From: Prorocentrum cordatum
Taxonomy: Eukaryota > Sar > Dinophyceae > Prorocentrales > Prorocentraceae
Length of the DNA: 27,500 nt
NCBI GenBank assembly: GCA_963575745.1
Contig: CAUYUJ010019106.1
Location: forward strand, 1 to 27,500
Direction: 5' to 3'
The position numbers and the translations under genes were made by a program. Each line of letters begins with the position of its first letter. Position 1 is the first letter of the stretch. The notes under the pieces are model-generated. The model was not told the DNA's origin. It made no database searches and saw only the letters and a list, made by a program, of their open reading frames with translations. Positions 10,272-18,836 of this stretch are shown in pieces.

Positions 10272-10500
10272 GTCTCTATGCCTCCCACATGGGGTCCAAG
10301 TAGATGGGGTCGGAGGATCGCGCCGCATCGCCGATGCATCGGCGAGGCGGCTCGATGTGGAGCAAGATTTTCTCCACGCGGACGTCGCCGATGCATCGCT
10401 GACGTCGCCAGTGCATCGCCGAAGCATCGGCGATGCATCGATGATTCTGCGCGATCCTCCGACCCCGTCTACTCGGACCACATCTGGGAGGCCTCTATAA
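10272..10500. repeat. Fold-back (MITE-like) element with terminal inverted repeats
   Basis: 10302-10323 and 10449-10470 are reverse complements with one mismatch (arm core GGGGTCGGAGGATCGCGC). The arms extend outward through a CCTCCCA...GGTCC block to about 10272 and 10500 with small indels. Between them are several GATGCATCGGCGATG-type palindromic words and a GTGGAG/CTCCAC hairpin at 10357-10377. No transposase is encoded. Non-autonomous fold-back DNA transposon is the best reading; a structured satellite fragment is the alternative. Confidence 0.7.
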
Positions 10501-10873
10501 ATGCATTCTCTGTTTCCACGGACGACTTGAATGCACTGTGCCACGTTGGCGTCTCCCAATTCGTGGTTGATTCTAGAGACCCTGGAATGGTACGTTGCAC
10601 ACTTAGGTTTTTCGGCCCTAGGAGCTGGGGAACCATTAACCCTACCGCGTTGGAGCGGGGGCTGCAAGAGGTCCAAACGCGGTGCGGTGCATGGGCGCCG
10701 TGATGGTATTTGTCCCCCCCTCTCCTCGCCTCTTCCTTTCCTGTTCCTGTCCTCCTCAGGACCCGAGGGGCCCCAGGGAACTTCAAGCGCCCCAGCCCCG
10801 AACCCTCCATGGGGGTCCCAGCGTGAGAGATGGGGGGGCCCAGGGCGAGGGGGGAGCCGCCCTGCGCCCCCCC
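10501..10873. other. Spacer without recognised features
   Basis: GC-rich flank upstream of the retrotransposon. It ends in a run of seven C residues (10867-10873), which is the insertion site. No gene was recognised. Confidence 0.6.
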
Positions 10874-11158
10874 TGTGTTTTGTATAGTGCAGTTGGCCTT
10901 CCGATCCGAGACGCCCCGAGACCGAGCGACTGTTGCTGCTGTTTCGGTCCGAGGGCGCCCTTGAGTCCCGGTAAGGCTACCGGGCGCGGCCGACTGGCCA
11001 CACACTTACCAAGTGAGTGACTGTTTCAGCCCACCAGGGGCTAGCGAGATATCTTACAGATTGTTGTGTCGCTGGCGCGAGCTGTGGAGGAAAATATTAT
11101 CAAGATAATCATCTACGAGAAGATCATCAGCAGGCTTACGCCAGTGCCGACGATTTAG
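10874..11158 (+). repeat. 5' LTR (285 bp)
   Basis: Differs from the 3' LTR at 11002, 11032, 11056 and 11095. It opens TGTGTTTTGTATAG; the TTTT run could stand in for a TATA box, since dinoflagellate promoters have been reported to use TTTT, but this is inference. A perfect hairpin CCCGGTA-AGGC-TACCGGG lies at 10967-10984. ATTATC-AA-GATAAT near 11095-11108 is a damaged form of a 7-bp stem that is intact in the 3' LTR. Confidence 0.93.
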
Positions 11159-11159
11159 T

Positions 11160-11170
11160 TGGTAGCGGAG
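11160..11170 (+). promoter_or_regulatory. Primer binding site, initiator tRNA-Met-like
   Basis: TGGTAGCGGAG starts one base after the LTR. It matches 10 of 11 bases of the complement of the common eukaryotic initiator tRNA-Met 3' end (TGG for CCA, then TAGCAGAG). Copia elements are commonly primed by this tRNA. Confidence 0.75.
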
Positions 11171-11195
11171 CCGGTCTGGCTCCACGGACCGGCTC
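11168..11195 (+). promoter_or_regulatory. Stem-loop between primer site and start codon
   Basis: GAGCCGGTC (11168-11176) and GACCGGCTC (11187-11195) form a perfect 9-bp stem with a 10-base loop. It overlaps the end of the primer site and ends three bases before the ATG. It could be a dimerisation or packaging signal or a translation control; function is unknown. Confidence 0.7.
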
Positions 11196-11198
11196 GTC

Positions 11199-14100
11199 AT
11201 GACGACCGAAGCTGAGAAGCACGAGACCGTACCTTCTTGGGACGGAGATGTTGCCAGTTTCGACTCCTACGTGATGCGAGTGAAGCTGTATGTGCGCGGG
11301 ACCAAGAAGGACGAGAAGGGCCTCTGCGGGCCCAGACTGATGGCGAAGCTCCAGGGACGCGCTTGGCAGGGAGTACAGAAGTACGACAAGCTGGACAGCC
11401 TGGACGACCTAGAGGAAGATGCGACGACCAAGTTGCCGAAAGGAGTCAGCCAGTTGATCCAGTATCTCAGGGAGAAGAGCGGCATCCTGGAGGTAGAGGA
11501 CGCTGGCAAGTACATGCGGACCTTCATGAAGGAGACCTACCGGAATAACCGGACCAGCATGAGAGACTACCTGACGCAGTTCGAGGTCGAAGAGGACCGG
11601 ATGCAGAAAGCGATAAAGGCCATCGACAAGGATTTCGACGAGAAGAAGCCGATATTTCCGGAGCCGCTCCGAGCATGGTTTCTACTAGAGAACGCTGGCC
11701 TCGACGACCACGAGCGCTCGCAGGTGCTGGCCTCTGTGCAGAACAAATACGGGTACCAGACCATCCAGCAAGCCCTTGGCATGCAGTTCGACAAGAAGCA
11801 CGAACGCGACCACAACAACATGCGTGGCGGCAGGCCACCGTGGCAGGGACGAAGCAAGAACTACGCGGCCGAGGGCGACGAGGACTACTCGGAAGAGGAC
11901 GACGAGGATGAAGAGGGCGACCAGCACAGCGAGAACGCGACAGCGCTGGCGGCAGAGGAGGACGAGTTCACCAGCCAGATCCGGGAGATCTACGACCATG
12001 CAGGTGACGACCAAGAGCTACGAGACGAGCTACTCGAGGGTGCTGTTTTTGCTGCTGCTCAACAAGGGCAGCGGTCCTTCAAGCAGGCCCGCGAGCTCCT
12101 GCGCCAGAAGAAGACCGGGCGGAAGTTCTTCGGAGGCCAGTTCGGGCAGAAGAAAGGCGGACAGCCGGCCAAGGGGGCAGGCAAGACGTCGACTTCGGCC
12201 AAGAGCTCGCCCGGAGGCGGAGGCCACCACCAGAAGAGGGACGACTCGTGGAAGACGGACCCCAACACCATATGCCTGAGGTGCGGCGGCCGCGGCCACA
12301 TAGCTAAGAACTGCAAGGCACCAGCCAAGCTGCAGGCTGGACGTAGCTACAAGCATCTATCGTCATCAGCATCACGACCGCGATCGACTACAGCACGACC
12401 GCGATCGACAGCATCACGACCGCGATCGACAGCATCACGACCGCGATCGACTACAGCGCGACCGCGATCGACCGCAGCACGACCGAGACCGACGAGAATC
12501 CGAATACAAACACCCAGGAGTTCCAGAAGATTCTTGAGGTTTCGGAAGCTTTTGTCAAGGACTAGGCGTCCAAGTTCCAGGAGGGCCCCGAAGATCCAGA
12601 AAAGAAGGTTCAAGATTATCAAGCCAAGGGTTTCCAGAAGAGAGTCTCATCGAGTATATGTGGTTTTCGAGCAGTGCATATTTATGGCCTCACAGCTCTC
12701 GGGGACTTTCAAGGGCATCTTGGACTCTGGGGCTACCTCATCCATGATAGGTTTAGATGCGGCGGAGATCTGGCAAGCCACGATGATGAAGACTGTAGGC
12801 CAGAACCGTATGAAGATAGTTCCTGGACCCCGAATCGAGTTTACTTTCGGGAATAACCAGAAGGCTAAGTCTCTGAATCACGCAAGTATTCCAGGATATG
12901 TCGACGGCCAAGAGTGTGACTTTCCAGTTTCAGTTGTAGAAGTGGAGGCCCCGCTTTTGATAGGTATGGATTTCCTGAAGCATTTCGGAGTGTTCGTTGA
13001 CTTCGAGCTCGGCACTATCAGGTTTAAGGCTTTGGGCAGTAAGACCTACCTTCTAGAAAGATCCAGGTGCGGGCATCTTCTTATAGATTTCGGGCCACAC
13101 GCTGAATGGAGAGAAGTTGTCACACACGATGCTCTGATTCCCGGTGCTTCCGAAGTTTCTTGGGCTCAAGACGGTGATCGAGCTAAGGCTCTCGACTCAG
13201 ACCAGCTTTCTATTCCATATCAGCCAGTGGATGCGATCAGCATGCGTTGGCAGAAGCTCACGTGGCTCATCGCCACCCTCGGAGGTCTTCGCTACTTCGA
13301 CGGCCTTGACGAGTACAAGGTGCGGCTGCTGCGGAGTTCCGGGGACCACGACGGCCGGATGCTCATGCATGGGCGGCCGCAGCCACCAGTGTCAGGGACG
13401 ACTTCCGCGCGGCCAGCCGCCGCTGATCAAGCCCTACAACCCCAAGAAAGAAGAGGAGACCGACGCTGGCGACATCAAGAGGCAGTACGACAGCATCAAG
13501 TGCGCGTGCTGCGGAGCGCCTGGGAGGCGCAGAGCGGGCTGCAGCTGTGTGGGCGGGCGCAGCCATGTGTGTCTGAGGATCCGCGCGGAGACGTCGAGTT
13601 CTGGGCCAGCGTCTTCGGGCTCAGCGGCCAAGAAGGAGGATCCGACGACAGCGAGTCCGAGACCACCACCACCTCCGAGAGCAACTTTGAGCTCACCTTC
13701 GCCGCCGAGAGCGGTCTACCACGCGCCGAGGCCGAAGGCGTGCCCGGCAGCATGCAAGGCACCACCTCCGAAGAAGGCGACGGTGAAGGAGGAAGAGGTG
13801 GAGACAGTCCACGAGACGATCGACCTGGACACGGTGATGCAGACCAACATGCAGTTTCCGACCTGGGATCCGGCGAAGGAGACCCTGACCGAGCACATGG
13901 AGAGGATGAAGCAGGAGACCGAGGACACACCAGTGCCGGAGGACCACTGGGCGCTCCTCGACGAGATCAACAGCTTAGACAACTGGCTGAAGCTGACCAA
14001 CCTGACGCTGGACAGGGAGGTCCGGACGCTACAGCGGAGGACGATCCGGGCTGCGCTGCGGCTGGTCAGGTGAAGACGCTCAACGCCACGCAGATCTACT

Positions 14101-17100
14101 TGCTCAACCAGAAGATCGCGGAGTTCGAGACGGCAGCGGCCAAGGACGCTCAGGATCTACTTCGACTTGGGCAGCTGGACCTGCTGGAGGTATGTGCTCC
14201 CCCAAACTCCCCGCTCGGAGTCGAGGTCGAGAAGCTCGGCGGCACCGTCCTCAGGCTCGGGAAGCACAACGAGTACGACCTAACGACCAACACTGGCTAC
14301 AGAAGGGCTTCGGAGACGCTGAAGCTAGAGAATCCGAGAAGGGTCGTATTTTCGCCACCGTGCACGGCCAGATCGATCATCCAGAACGCTAACCAGAGGA
14401 CCGAAGATCAACGAGAGCGTCTGGAGCACAAGCGCCGAAAGAATGACAAGGTCACCCGGGCTTGTGTGCTACTTGCCTTCCAAGCACTACATCAAGGAGC
14501 CGAAGTTGACTTCGAGCAGCCGCTGAAGTGTGGGACCTGGTCCTTGCCATACCTCAAGCGTCTTAGGGAGCAGCTGTTCACTGTGCGAGTGGATGGGTGT
14601 GCTTATGGGTTGAAATATCCGAAGACAGGCGAGCTGATCAAGAAAGAATGGCTGATAGCGACGTCCGACCCGCACCTCAACGCGACCATCGGCAGGACGT
14701 GCTCAAATCAGCGAGGCAGCCCGCACAACCACAAGCACGAGGAGATACAGGGCAAGGTTACCGAGTTCACCGCAGCCTACCCGGCCGCGATGTGCAAGAA
14801 GTGGGCCAAGTCTATCATGAGGTGTGTGGAGTGGTCTACTTGGTGCGCGTGGGCTGGAGGCGACAATGAGACGGAGTTCAGCGAGGCAGTGTACGTCACC
14901 AAGCGGCGCCTGGTCGGGAAGCAGCCGCTACCCAAGGCGCAGAGGCTGGAGATGGAAAAGGAGGCTGAGCTCGACATCGACCCCAAGGGCGAGCTCGAGT
15001 GCTGGGAGCGCGAGGACGAGAACGTCAAGACCTACATGGGGACGGACATCGAGGGACCGGAGTGGCTTTCTGTGGTGCGGAGGCTTACCTGGGACCTCGA
15101 CACCAACATCCTCATTGGCGACGAGCTGGGCGAGAGCATCCTGACCGACGAAGAGATATACGCCCCGCTGCCGGAAGGCACGAGCCATACCAGGACACGC
15201 CTATACTTCAAGCGACCTGGGGTTCAACAAGAACAGCATGCAGCACCACAACAGCAGGAAGCACCTCAGGAAGATCAACGACCTGATCCAGTACCAGGCC
15301 CAGCTGAAGATCAGGTACCACCACCACCTCCACACGACGAGTCGCAGGAAGGTGAAGTGGACGTCGGTAAAGTTAACGGATATCTGCGAAGGCTGCATGT
15401 CAGGCTAGGGCATCGCAGCAACAAGACCCTCATCGACGTGCTCAAGCGGGCTGGCGCTCAAGGCCCTATCTTGAAATTAGCAGCTGAGTTCAGGTGCGAG
15501 GCGTGCGAGCGGCACAAGAATAAGCCGATGGAGTCCGTGGTTGCGCCATACAGCCCGGCCACACCAGGGAAGGCTATCGAGACGGACGGCTTCTACTGGA
15601 CGGACCCTCGCGACAAGCAGACCTGGACTGGGACCTACATCGTCGATGCAGGCACTCGGCTCAGCGGCGGGAAGCTCAACCTCAAGGGCCGACTCATGAG
15701 GTCAGGCGAGGAGTTCCGCAAGACGCTGCAGCAGACGTGGATGCAGTACTACGGCAGACCTGCTCTACTACGCCTGGACGGTGAAGGCTGCCATGTCGAG
15801 AAGAGAGTCAAGGAGTGGCTATCGTCGCGCGGCATCATGGTGGACGTCACCGCCCGGCAGGCTCACAACCAGCTGGCGCTATGCGAGAGGAATATCGGCA
15901 TCTTAAAGGATACCATGACCAAGATCGCAGAGGAATCCGACGCCAAGGTTACCGCGGATGAGATTTTCTGGGAGGCGATCGCCGCCATGAACGATCTCGG
16001 CAGGTACAAAGGCCACAGTCCCTACGAGATGATGCTGGGCAGGACCCCGGAGCCGATCGTGGGCGACGTGTTCGGCGAAGATCACAACCTGCCGATCCTC
16101 AGCAAGACCTACGAGGCCGACGACGACGAGTACATCAAGAACCAGAAGGTGCGACTCGAGGCGAGGAAGGCTTTCCTCGAGGTTACTTCTAGACGACGTC
16201 TTGCCCTACTGGAGCTACGCAAGACCAGAGAGAAGACGCACTGGACTACAGGGCAGCTCTGCTACTGGTGGTCCGAGAAGGCGAAGGGCAACGTCAAGAT
16301 GCCTGGTGGAGTTTGGGCTGGCCGGGCGACCGTCATCGCCCAGGAGCCCGGCTCGGACGGCAATCCAGGGTCAGTCGTCTGGATAGAGCACCACGGCCGA
16401 CTTCTACGAGCAGGACGTGGCCACCTTCGACCAGCTACCGAGACGGAGATCGAGATCCACAAACTTCTTCATGGAGAGGCTGTTCCTCTTAACATCACCG
16501 CTGCCATGCTGAAGGTCAAGGCTAGCGAGTTCGAGGACCTGATCGGACAACGCCTTCCAGATCTCGACGATGAAGATGACGCTTGGGTGATGGAGCCAGA
16601 GGATCCCTTTCCGCAGAAGGCGGGAGGTGGGCAGCCAGCCGCTGCCGAGACTCAGGCGACCGAGGCGCCTACGACATCGGAGCCTGCAGGGGCAGCCGAG
16701 ACCAAAGAGGAGGATACGAAGTCCGAGGATAAAAAGTCAGAGAAGGAGGACGACCTTTCATCGGAAGATCTCGAAGCGCCAGAACCACCAGGCCACCTAC
16801 CTGAAGACCTACCTGTACCTGGAGTTCGGCGACGCCACGAAGCTGAAGAAGACGCCGCAGCCAAGAAGTCGCGCCAGACTACGAGAACCGGAGCTAAGCG
16901 CGGGAGAGACCTGGATGAGTTCGACAAGCGGATGACCAACGATCCCAACTCAGTTCAGAAGACCAGCGAGGACCAGGACGTCACCACCGAGCGCCAGGAT
17001 GCCGTCTACCTGTCTATCGCGGTCCCCTCCCGGGATGCCCTCAACCGCTTCGTGAAGGACCCCAGGCTATACGTGGCTACACAGGCCAGGAGGCAGCGCA

Positions 17101-18836
17101 TCGAGGTCCTCTACAAGAAGCTGGACGGCAAGGACAAGGCGAAGTTCGACGTGGCTATGAAGAAAGAAGTTGATCAATTTCTACTCGCGCAGGCGTGCAG
17201 AGGTGTACTTCGGAGCAAGCTGCCGGACGTCGACCTGATGAAGATGCGCTGGGTACTTACTTGGAAGGAGGATCCAGAAGCGGAAGGCGGCAAGAAGGCC
17301 AAGGCCAGACTGGTACTCATCGGCTACACCGACAAGGACCTCGAGACGCTCAAGACCGAATCGCCAACGCCCTCGAGGCGAGCGCGCCAGATGCTATACC
17401 AGAAGGCGGCCAACGAGAAATGGAAGACGTGGCTTGCGGATGCTTCGTCAGCTTTTCTGCAAGGGGAAGCTGCAGAGGAAGAGCGAGAGCTTTATGCACT
17501 ACCAGTACCACAACTACGAGAAGCACTACAGCTCAACGACGACGACGTCGTGCATATTCTCAAGGCCTGTTATGGACTTACGAATGCACCCAGGCGGTGG
17601 TACGAGAAGGTCAAGAAGGATCTAGAGAGCAGAGGCTGGTATGCATGCAAGCTCGAGCCGTGTCTCTTCACCAAGCTGAACTCAGACAACAAGGTGATCG
17701 GGCTCATCCTGGTGCACGTGGATGACTTCCAGATTGCGGGTGACCTCGCCAACGTGGAGTTCAACGTGGAGTACGAGCATCTCAAGACGCTATACCGATG
17801 GGGCATGTGGAAGTCAGACGAGAATGGCTATTCAGTTTGTGGAGTTGAAGTTTCCAGAAATCCAGATGGAGGCTTTAGGCTAAGTCAAGAAAAGTATGCC
17901 AAGACCATCCAGCCGATCAACGTCAAGAGAGGCCGAAAGGCTAGTCCGGACGACAAGCTGACAGCCGGAGAAGTGACTGCATGCCGTGCCATCCTTGGTC
18001 AAGCTCAATGGCTTTCAACACAGACGATGCCTCAAATTGCTGTGCACGTTTCTATGCTACAAGCGGTGGTCAACAGCGCGACGGTCAAGGACCTCGGCAG
18101 GATCAACCAGCTGGTCAAGACTATTCACGAGTTTGCGAGCACAGGAGTTACCATACATCCTTATAAGCAGATGGCGTGGGTATGTTGGTTCGATGCATCG
18201 TGGTGTTCAAGAGCAGATGGGAGCAGTCAAGGAGGCTATGTTGTGTGCACTACCGAGGTGGAGGCGCTCAGCGGCAAGAAGCAGAAGTTCACGGTATTCA
18301 CGGGAGCTTCCAAGAAGCTGACACGAAAGTGCCGTTCATCATTGGGTGCAGAAATCCAAGCAGCTAGCGAGGCCGCGGAGGAGCTGGAGTATACACAGCT
18401 AGCTTGGATGGAAATGTTGAGCGCAGATGTGCAGCTCAAGGGCGACAAGCGCTACGACATGATCAAGAAGGGACCGCAGAGCGTTCTAGTCACGGACTGC
18501 AAGAGCCTCTACGATGCAGTTACTGGTTCGGAGAGTTCAGCACTGGGTCTCAGCGACAAGCGCGCCGCTATCGAGTGCATGGCGTTCAAACAAGGAGTTC
18601 AAGAGTGCGGTGCCGAGCTTCGTTGGGTTCATTCTCATGCGCAGGTAGCAGACGGTTGCACGAAGATAAAGTACGAGGCGCAGAAGCTATTAGACGTTTT
18701 CATGTGCAGGAGCTACTGGACGCTAGTTCACGACCCGGAGTTCGAGTCTGCGAGGAAGCGAGGTCTGAAGGGGCTCGATATTCTCGCCGAGAAGCCGACA
18801 CTCGCAGAGGAACCACAAGATCATGCTGAAGGGTGA
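11199..18836 (+). CDS. Copia-type Gag-Pol polyprotein (2,545 codons)
   Basis: Encodes all proteins needed for retrotransposition. Residues 1-~350 are a charged Gag, followed by a CCHC knuckle at C359-C372 (CLRCGGRGHIAKNC). An Arg-rich segment with a 7-residue RPRSTxx repeat (about 390-430) precedes the aspartic protease (DSGAT, D509; later PLLIGMDFL). A methyltransferase-like block follows (about 988-1210). Integrase has an HHCC finger (H1400, H1405, C1433, C1436) and catalytic D1463, D1527, E1563, with the canonical 35-residue D-to-E gap. RT has ADASSAFLQG (D2081) and HVDD (D2175, D2176). RNase H has D2332, E2385, D2433 and D2485. The ATG at 11199 is the first after the primer site. Most Copia polyproteins are ~1,300-1,500 residues; this one is much longer. 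The ORF is open, but about 12350-12655 and 13315-14070 carry better coding signal in other frames. Confidence 0.93.
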   Translation: MTTEAEKHETVPSWDGDVASFDSYVMRVKLYVRGTKKDEKGLCGPRLMAKLQGRAWQGVQKYDKLDSLDDLEEDATTKLPKGVSQLIQYLREKSGILEVEDAGKYMRTFMKETYRNNRTSMRDYLTQFEVEEDRMQKAIKAIDKDFDEKKPIFPEPLRAWFLLENAGLDDHERSQVLASVQNKYGYQTIQQALGMQFDKKHERDHNNMRGGRPPWQGRSKNYAAEGDEDYSEEDDEDEEGDQHSENATALAAEEDEFTSQIREIYDHAGDDQELRDELLEGAVFAAAQQGQRSFKQARELLRQKKTGRKFFGGQFGQKKGGQPAKGAGKTSTSAKSSPGGGGHHQKRDDSWKTDPNTICLRCGGRGHIAKNCKAPAKLQAGRSYKHLSSSASRPRSTTARPRSTASRPRSTASRPRSTTARPRSTAARPRPTRIRIQTPRSSRRFLRFRKLLSRTRRPSSRRAPKIQKRRFKIIKPRVSRRESHRVYVVFEQCIFMASQLSGTFKGILDSGATSSMIGLDAAEIWQATMMKTVGQNRMKIVPGPRIEFTFGNNQKAKSLNHASIPGYVDGQECDFPVSVVEVEAPLLIGMDFLKHFGVFVDFELGTIRFKALGSKTYLLERSRCGHLLIDFGPHAEWREVVTHDALIPGASEVSWAQDGDRAKALDSDQLSIPYQPVDAISMRWQKLTWLIATLGGLRYFDGLDEYKVRLLRSSGDHDGRMLMHGRPQPPVSGTTSARPAAADQALQPQERRGDRRWRHQEAVRQHQVRVLRSAWEAQSGLQLCGRAQPCVSEDPRGDVEFWASVFGLSGQEGGSDDSESETTTTSESNFELTFAAESGLPRAEAEGVPGSMQGTTSEEGDGEGGRGGDSPRDDRPGHGDADQHAVSDLGSGEGDPDRAHGEDEAGDRGHTSAGGPLGAPRRDQQLRQLAEADQPDAGQGGPDATAEDDPGCAAAGQVKTLNATQIYLLNQKIAEFETAAAKDAQDLLRLGQLDLLEVCAPPNSPLGVEVEKLGGTVLRLGKHNEYDLTTNTGYRRASETLKLENPRRVVFSPPCTARSIIQNANQRTEDQRERLEHKRRKNDKVTRACVLLAFQALHQGAEVDFEQPLKCGTWSLPYLKRLREQLFTVRVDGCAYGLKYPKTGELIKKEWLIATSDPHLNATIGRTCSNQRGSPHNHKHEEIQGKVTEFTAAYPAAMCKKWAKSIMRCVEWSTWCAWAGGDNETEFSEAVYVTKRRLVGKQPLPKAQRLEMEKEAELDIDPKGELECWEREDENVKTYMGTDIEGPEWLSVVRRLTWDLDTNILIGDELGESILTDEEIYAPLPEGTSHTRTRLYFKRPGVQQEQHAAPQQQEAPQEDQRPDPVPGPAEDQVPPPPPHDESQEGEVDVGKVNGYLRRLHVRLGHRSNKTLIDVLKRAGAQGPILKLAAEFRCEACERHKNKPMESVVAPYSPATPGKAIETDGFYWTDPRDKQTWTGTYIVDAGTRLSGGKLNLKGRLMRSGEEFRKTLQQTWMQYYGRPALLRLDGEGCHVEKRVKEWLSSRGIMVDVTARQAHNQLALCERNIGILKDTMTKIAEESDAKVTADEIFWEAIAAMNDLGRYKGHSPYEMMLGRTPEPIVGDVFGEDHNLPILSKTYEADDDEYIKNQKVRLEARKAFLEVTSRRRLALLELRKTREKTHWTTGQLCYWWSEKAKGNVKMPGGVWAGRATVIAQEPGSDGNPGSVVWIEHHGRLLRAGRGHLRPATETEIEIHKLLHGEAVPLNITAAMLKVKASEFEDLIGQRLPDLDDEDDAWVMEPEDPFPQKAGGGQPAAAETQATEAPTTSEPAGAAETKEEDTKSEDKKSEKEDDLSSEDLEAPEPPGHLPEDLPVPGVRRRHEAEEDAAAKKSRQTTRTGAKRGRDLDEFDKRMTNDPNSVQKTSEDQDVTTERQDAVYLSIAVPSRDALNRFVKDPRLYVATQARRQRIEVLYKKLDGKDKAKFDVAMKKEVDQFLLAQACRGVLRSKLPDVDLMKMRWVLTWKEDPEAEGGKKAKARLVLIGYTDKDLETLKTESPTPSRRARQMLYQKAANEKWKTWLADASSAFLQGEAAEEERELYALPVPQLREALQLNDDDVVHILKACYGLTNAPRRWYEKVKKDLESRGWYACKLEPCLFTKLNSDNKVIGLILVHVDDFQIAGDLANVEFNVEYEHLKTLYRWGMWKSDENGYSVCGVEVSRNPDGGFRLSQEKYAKTIQPINVKRGRKASPDDKLTAGEVTACRAILGQAQWLSTQTMPQIAVHVSMLQAVVNSATVKDLGRINQLVKTIHEFASTGVTIHPYKQMAWVCWFDASWCSRADGSSQGGYVVCTTEVEALSGKKQKFTVFTGASKKLTRKCRSSLGAEIQAASEAAEELEYTQLAWMEMLSADVQLKGDKRYDMIKKGPQSVLVTDCKSLYDAVTGSESSALGLSDKRAAIECMAFKQGVQECGAELRWVHSHAQVADGCTKIKYEAQKLLDVFMCRSYWTLVHDPEFESARKRGLKGLDILAEKPTLAEEPQDHAEG
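12366..12491 (+). repeat. 21-bp minisatellite in the gag-pol ORF
   Basis: About six units of 21 bp built on ACGACCGCGATCGAC plus a variable hexamer. In the main frame it encodes RPRSTTA/RPRSTAS-type heptads. It lies between the zinc knuckle and the protease, at the start of the first segment where the main frame looks wrong. Confidence 0.85.
13315..14073 (+). other. Alternative (+1) frame coding segment with two Cys/His motifs
   Basis: Relative to the polyprotein, the +1 frame is open from before 13315 to a TGA at 14071-14073. It reads two copies of C-x-C-C-x9-C-x-C-x5-H-x-C, at 13321-13392 and 13501-13572, exactly 180 bp apart. A Pro-rich linker follows, then an ordinary-looking acidic/helical stretch with words such as VETVHETIDLDTV and ALLDEINSLDNW. 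Codons in this frame mostly end in G or C, as in the rest of the ORF, whereas the main frame here reads Gly/Asp/Arg-rich filler. The most economical view is that this was the original protein, entered by an indel near 13315 and left by a second near 14070, or read through by frameshifting. The Cys/His motif family was not recognised; zinc binding is inferred from spacing alone. Confidence 0.65.
14160..14830 (+). other. Methyltransferase-like domain inside the polyprotein
   Basis: Residues about 988-1210 show a possible class I SAM-methyltransferase order: DLLEVCAPPNSPLG (motif I-like, from residue 994), an acidic-hydrophobic strand, RRVVFSPPCTARS with Cys1055 (compare the PPC catalytic loop of cytosine-5 methyltransferases), and AEVDFEQP (F1105; compare the ENV-type motif). 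A conserved-looking tail around GSPHNHKHEEIQGK follows. Capture of cytosine methyltransferases by retrotransposons has been reported in Symbiodinium. The Gly-rich SAM loop is atypical, so activity is doubtful and the assignment tentative. Confidence 0.45.

Noticed and set aside
11017-11202. Small frame in the 5' LTR ending in the ATGA of the polyprotein start
   Set aside because: Its start is GTG, not ATG. The 3' LTR gives a similar frame with a different end. No evidence for translation.
14040-14075. Classical slippery heptamer for programmed -1 frameshifting before the TGA at 14071
   Set aside because: No X-XXY-YYZ sequence is visible there, so programmed frameshifting is only one option beside a simple indel.
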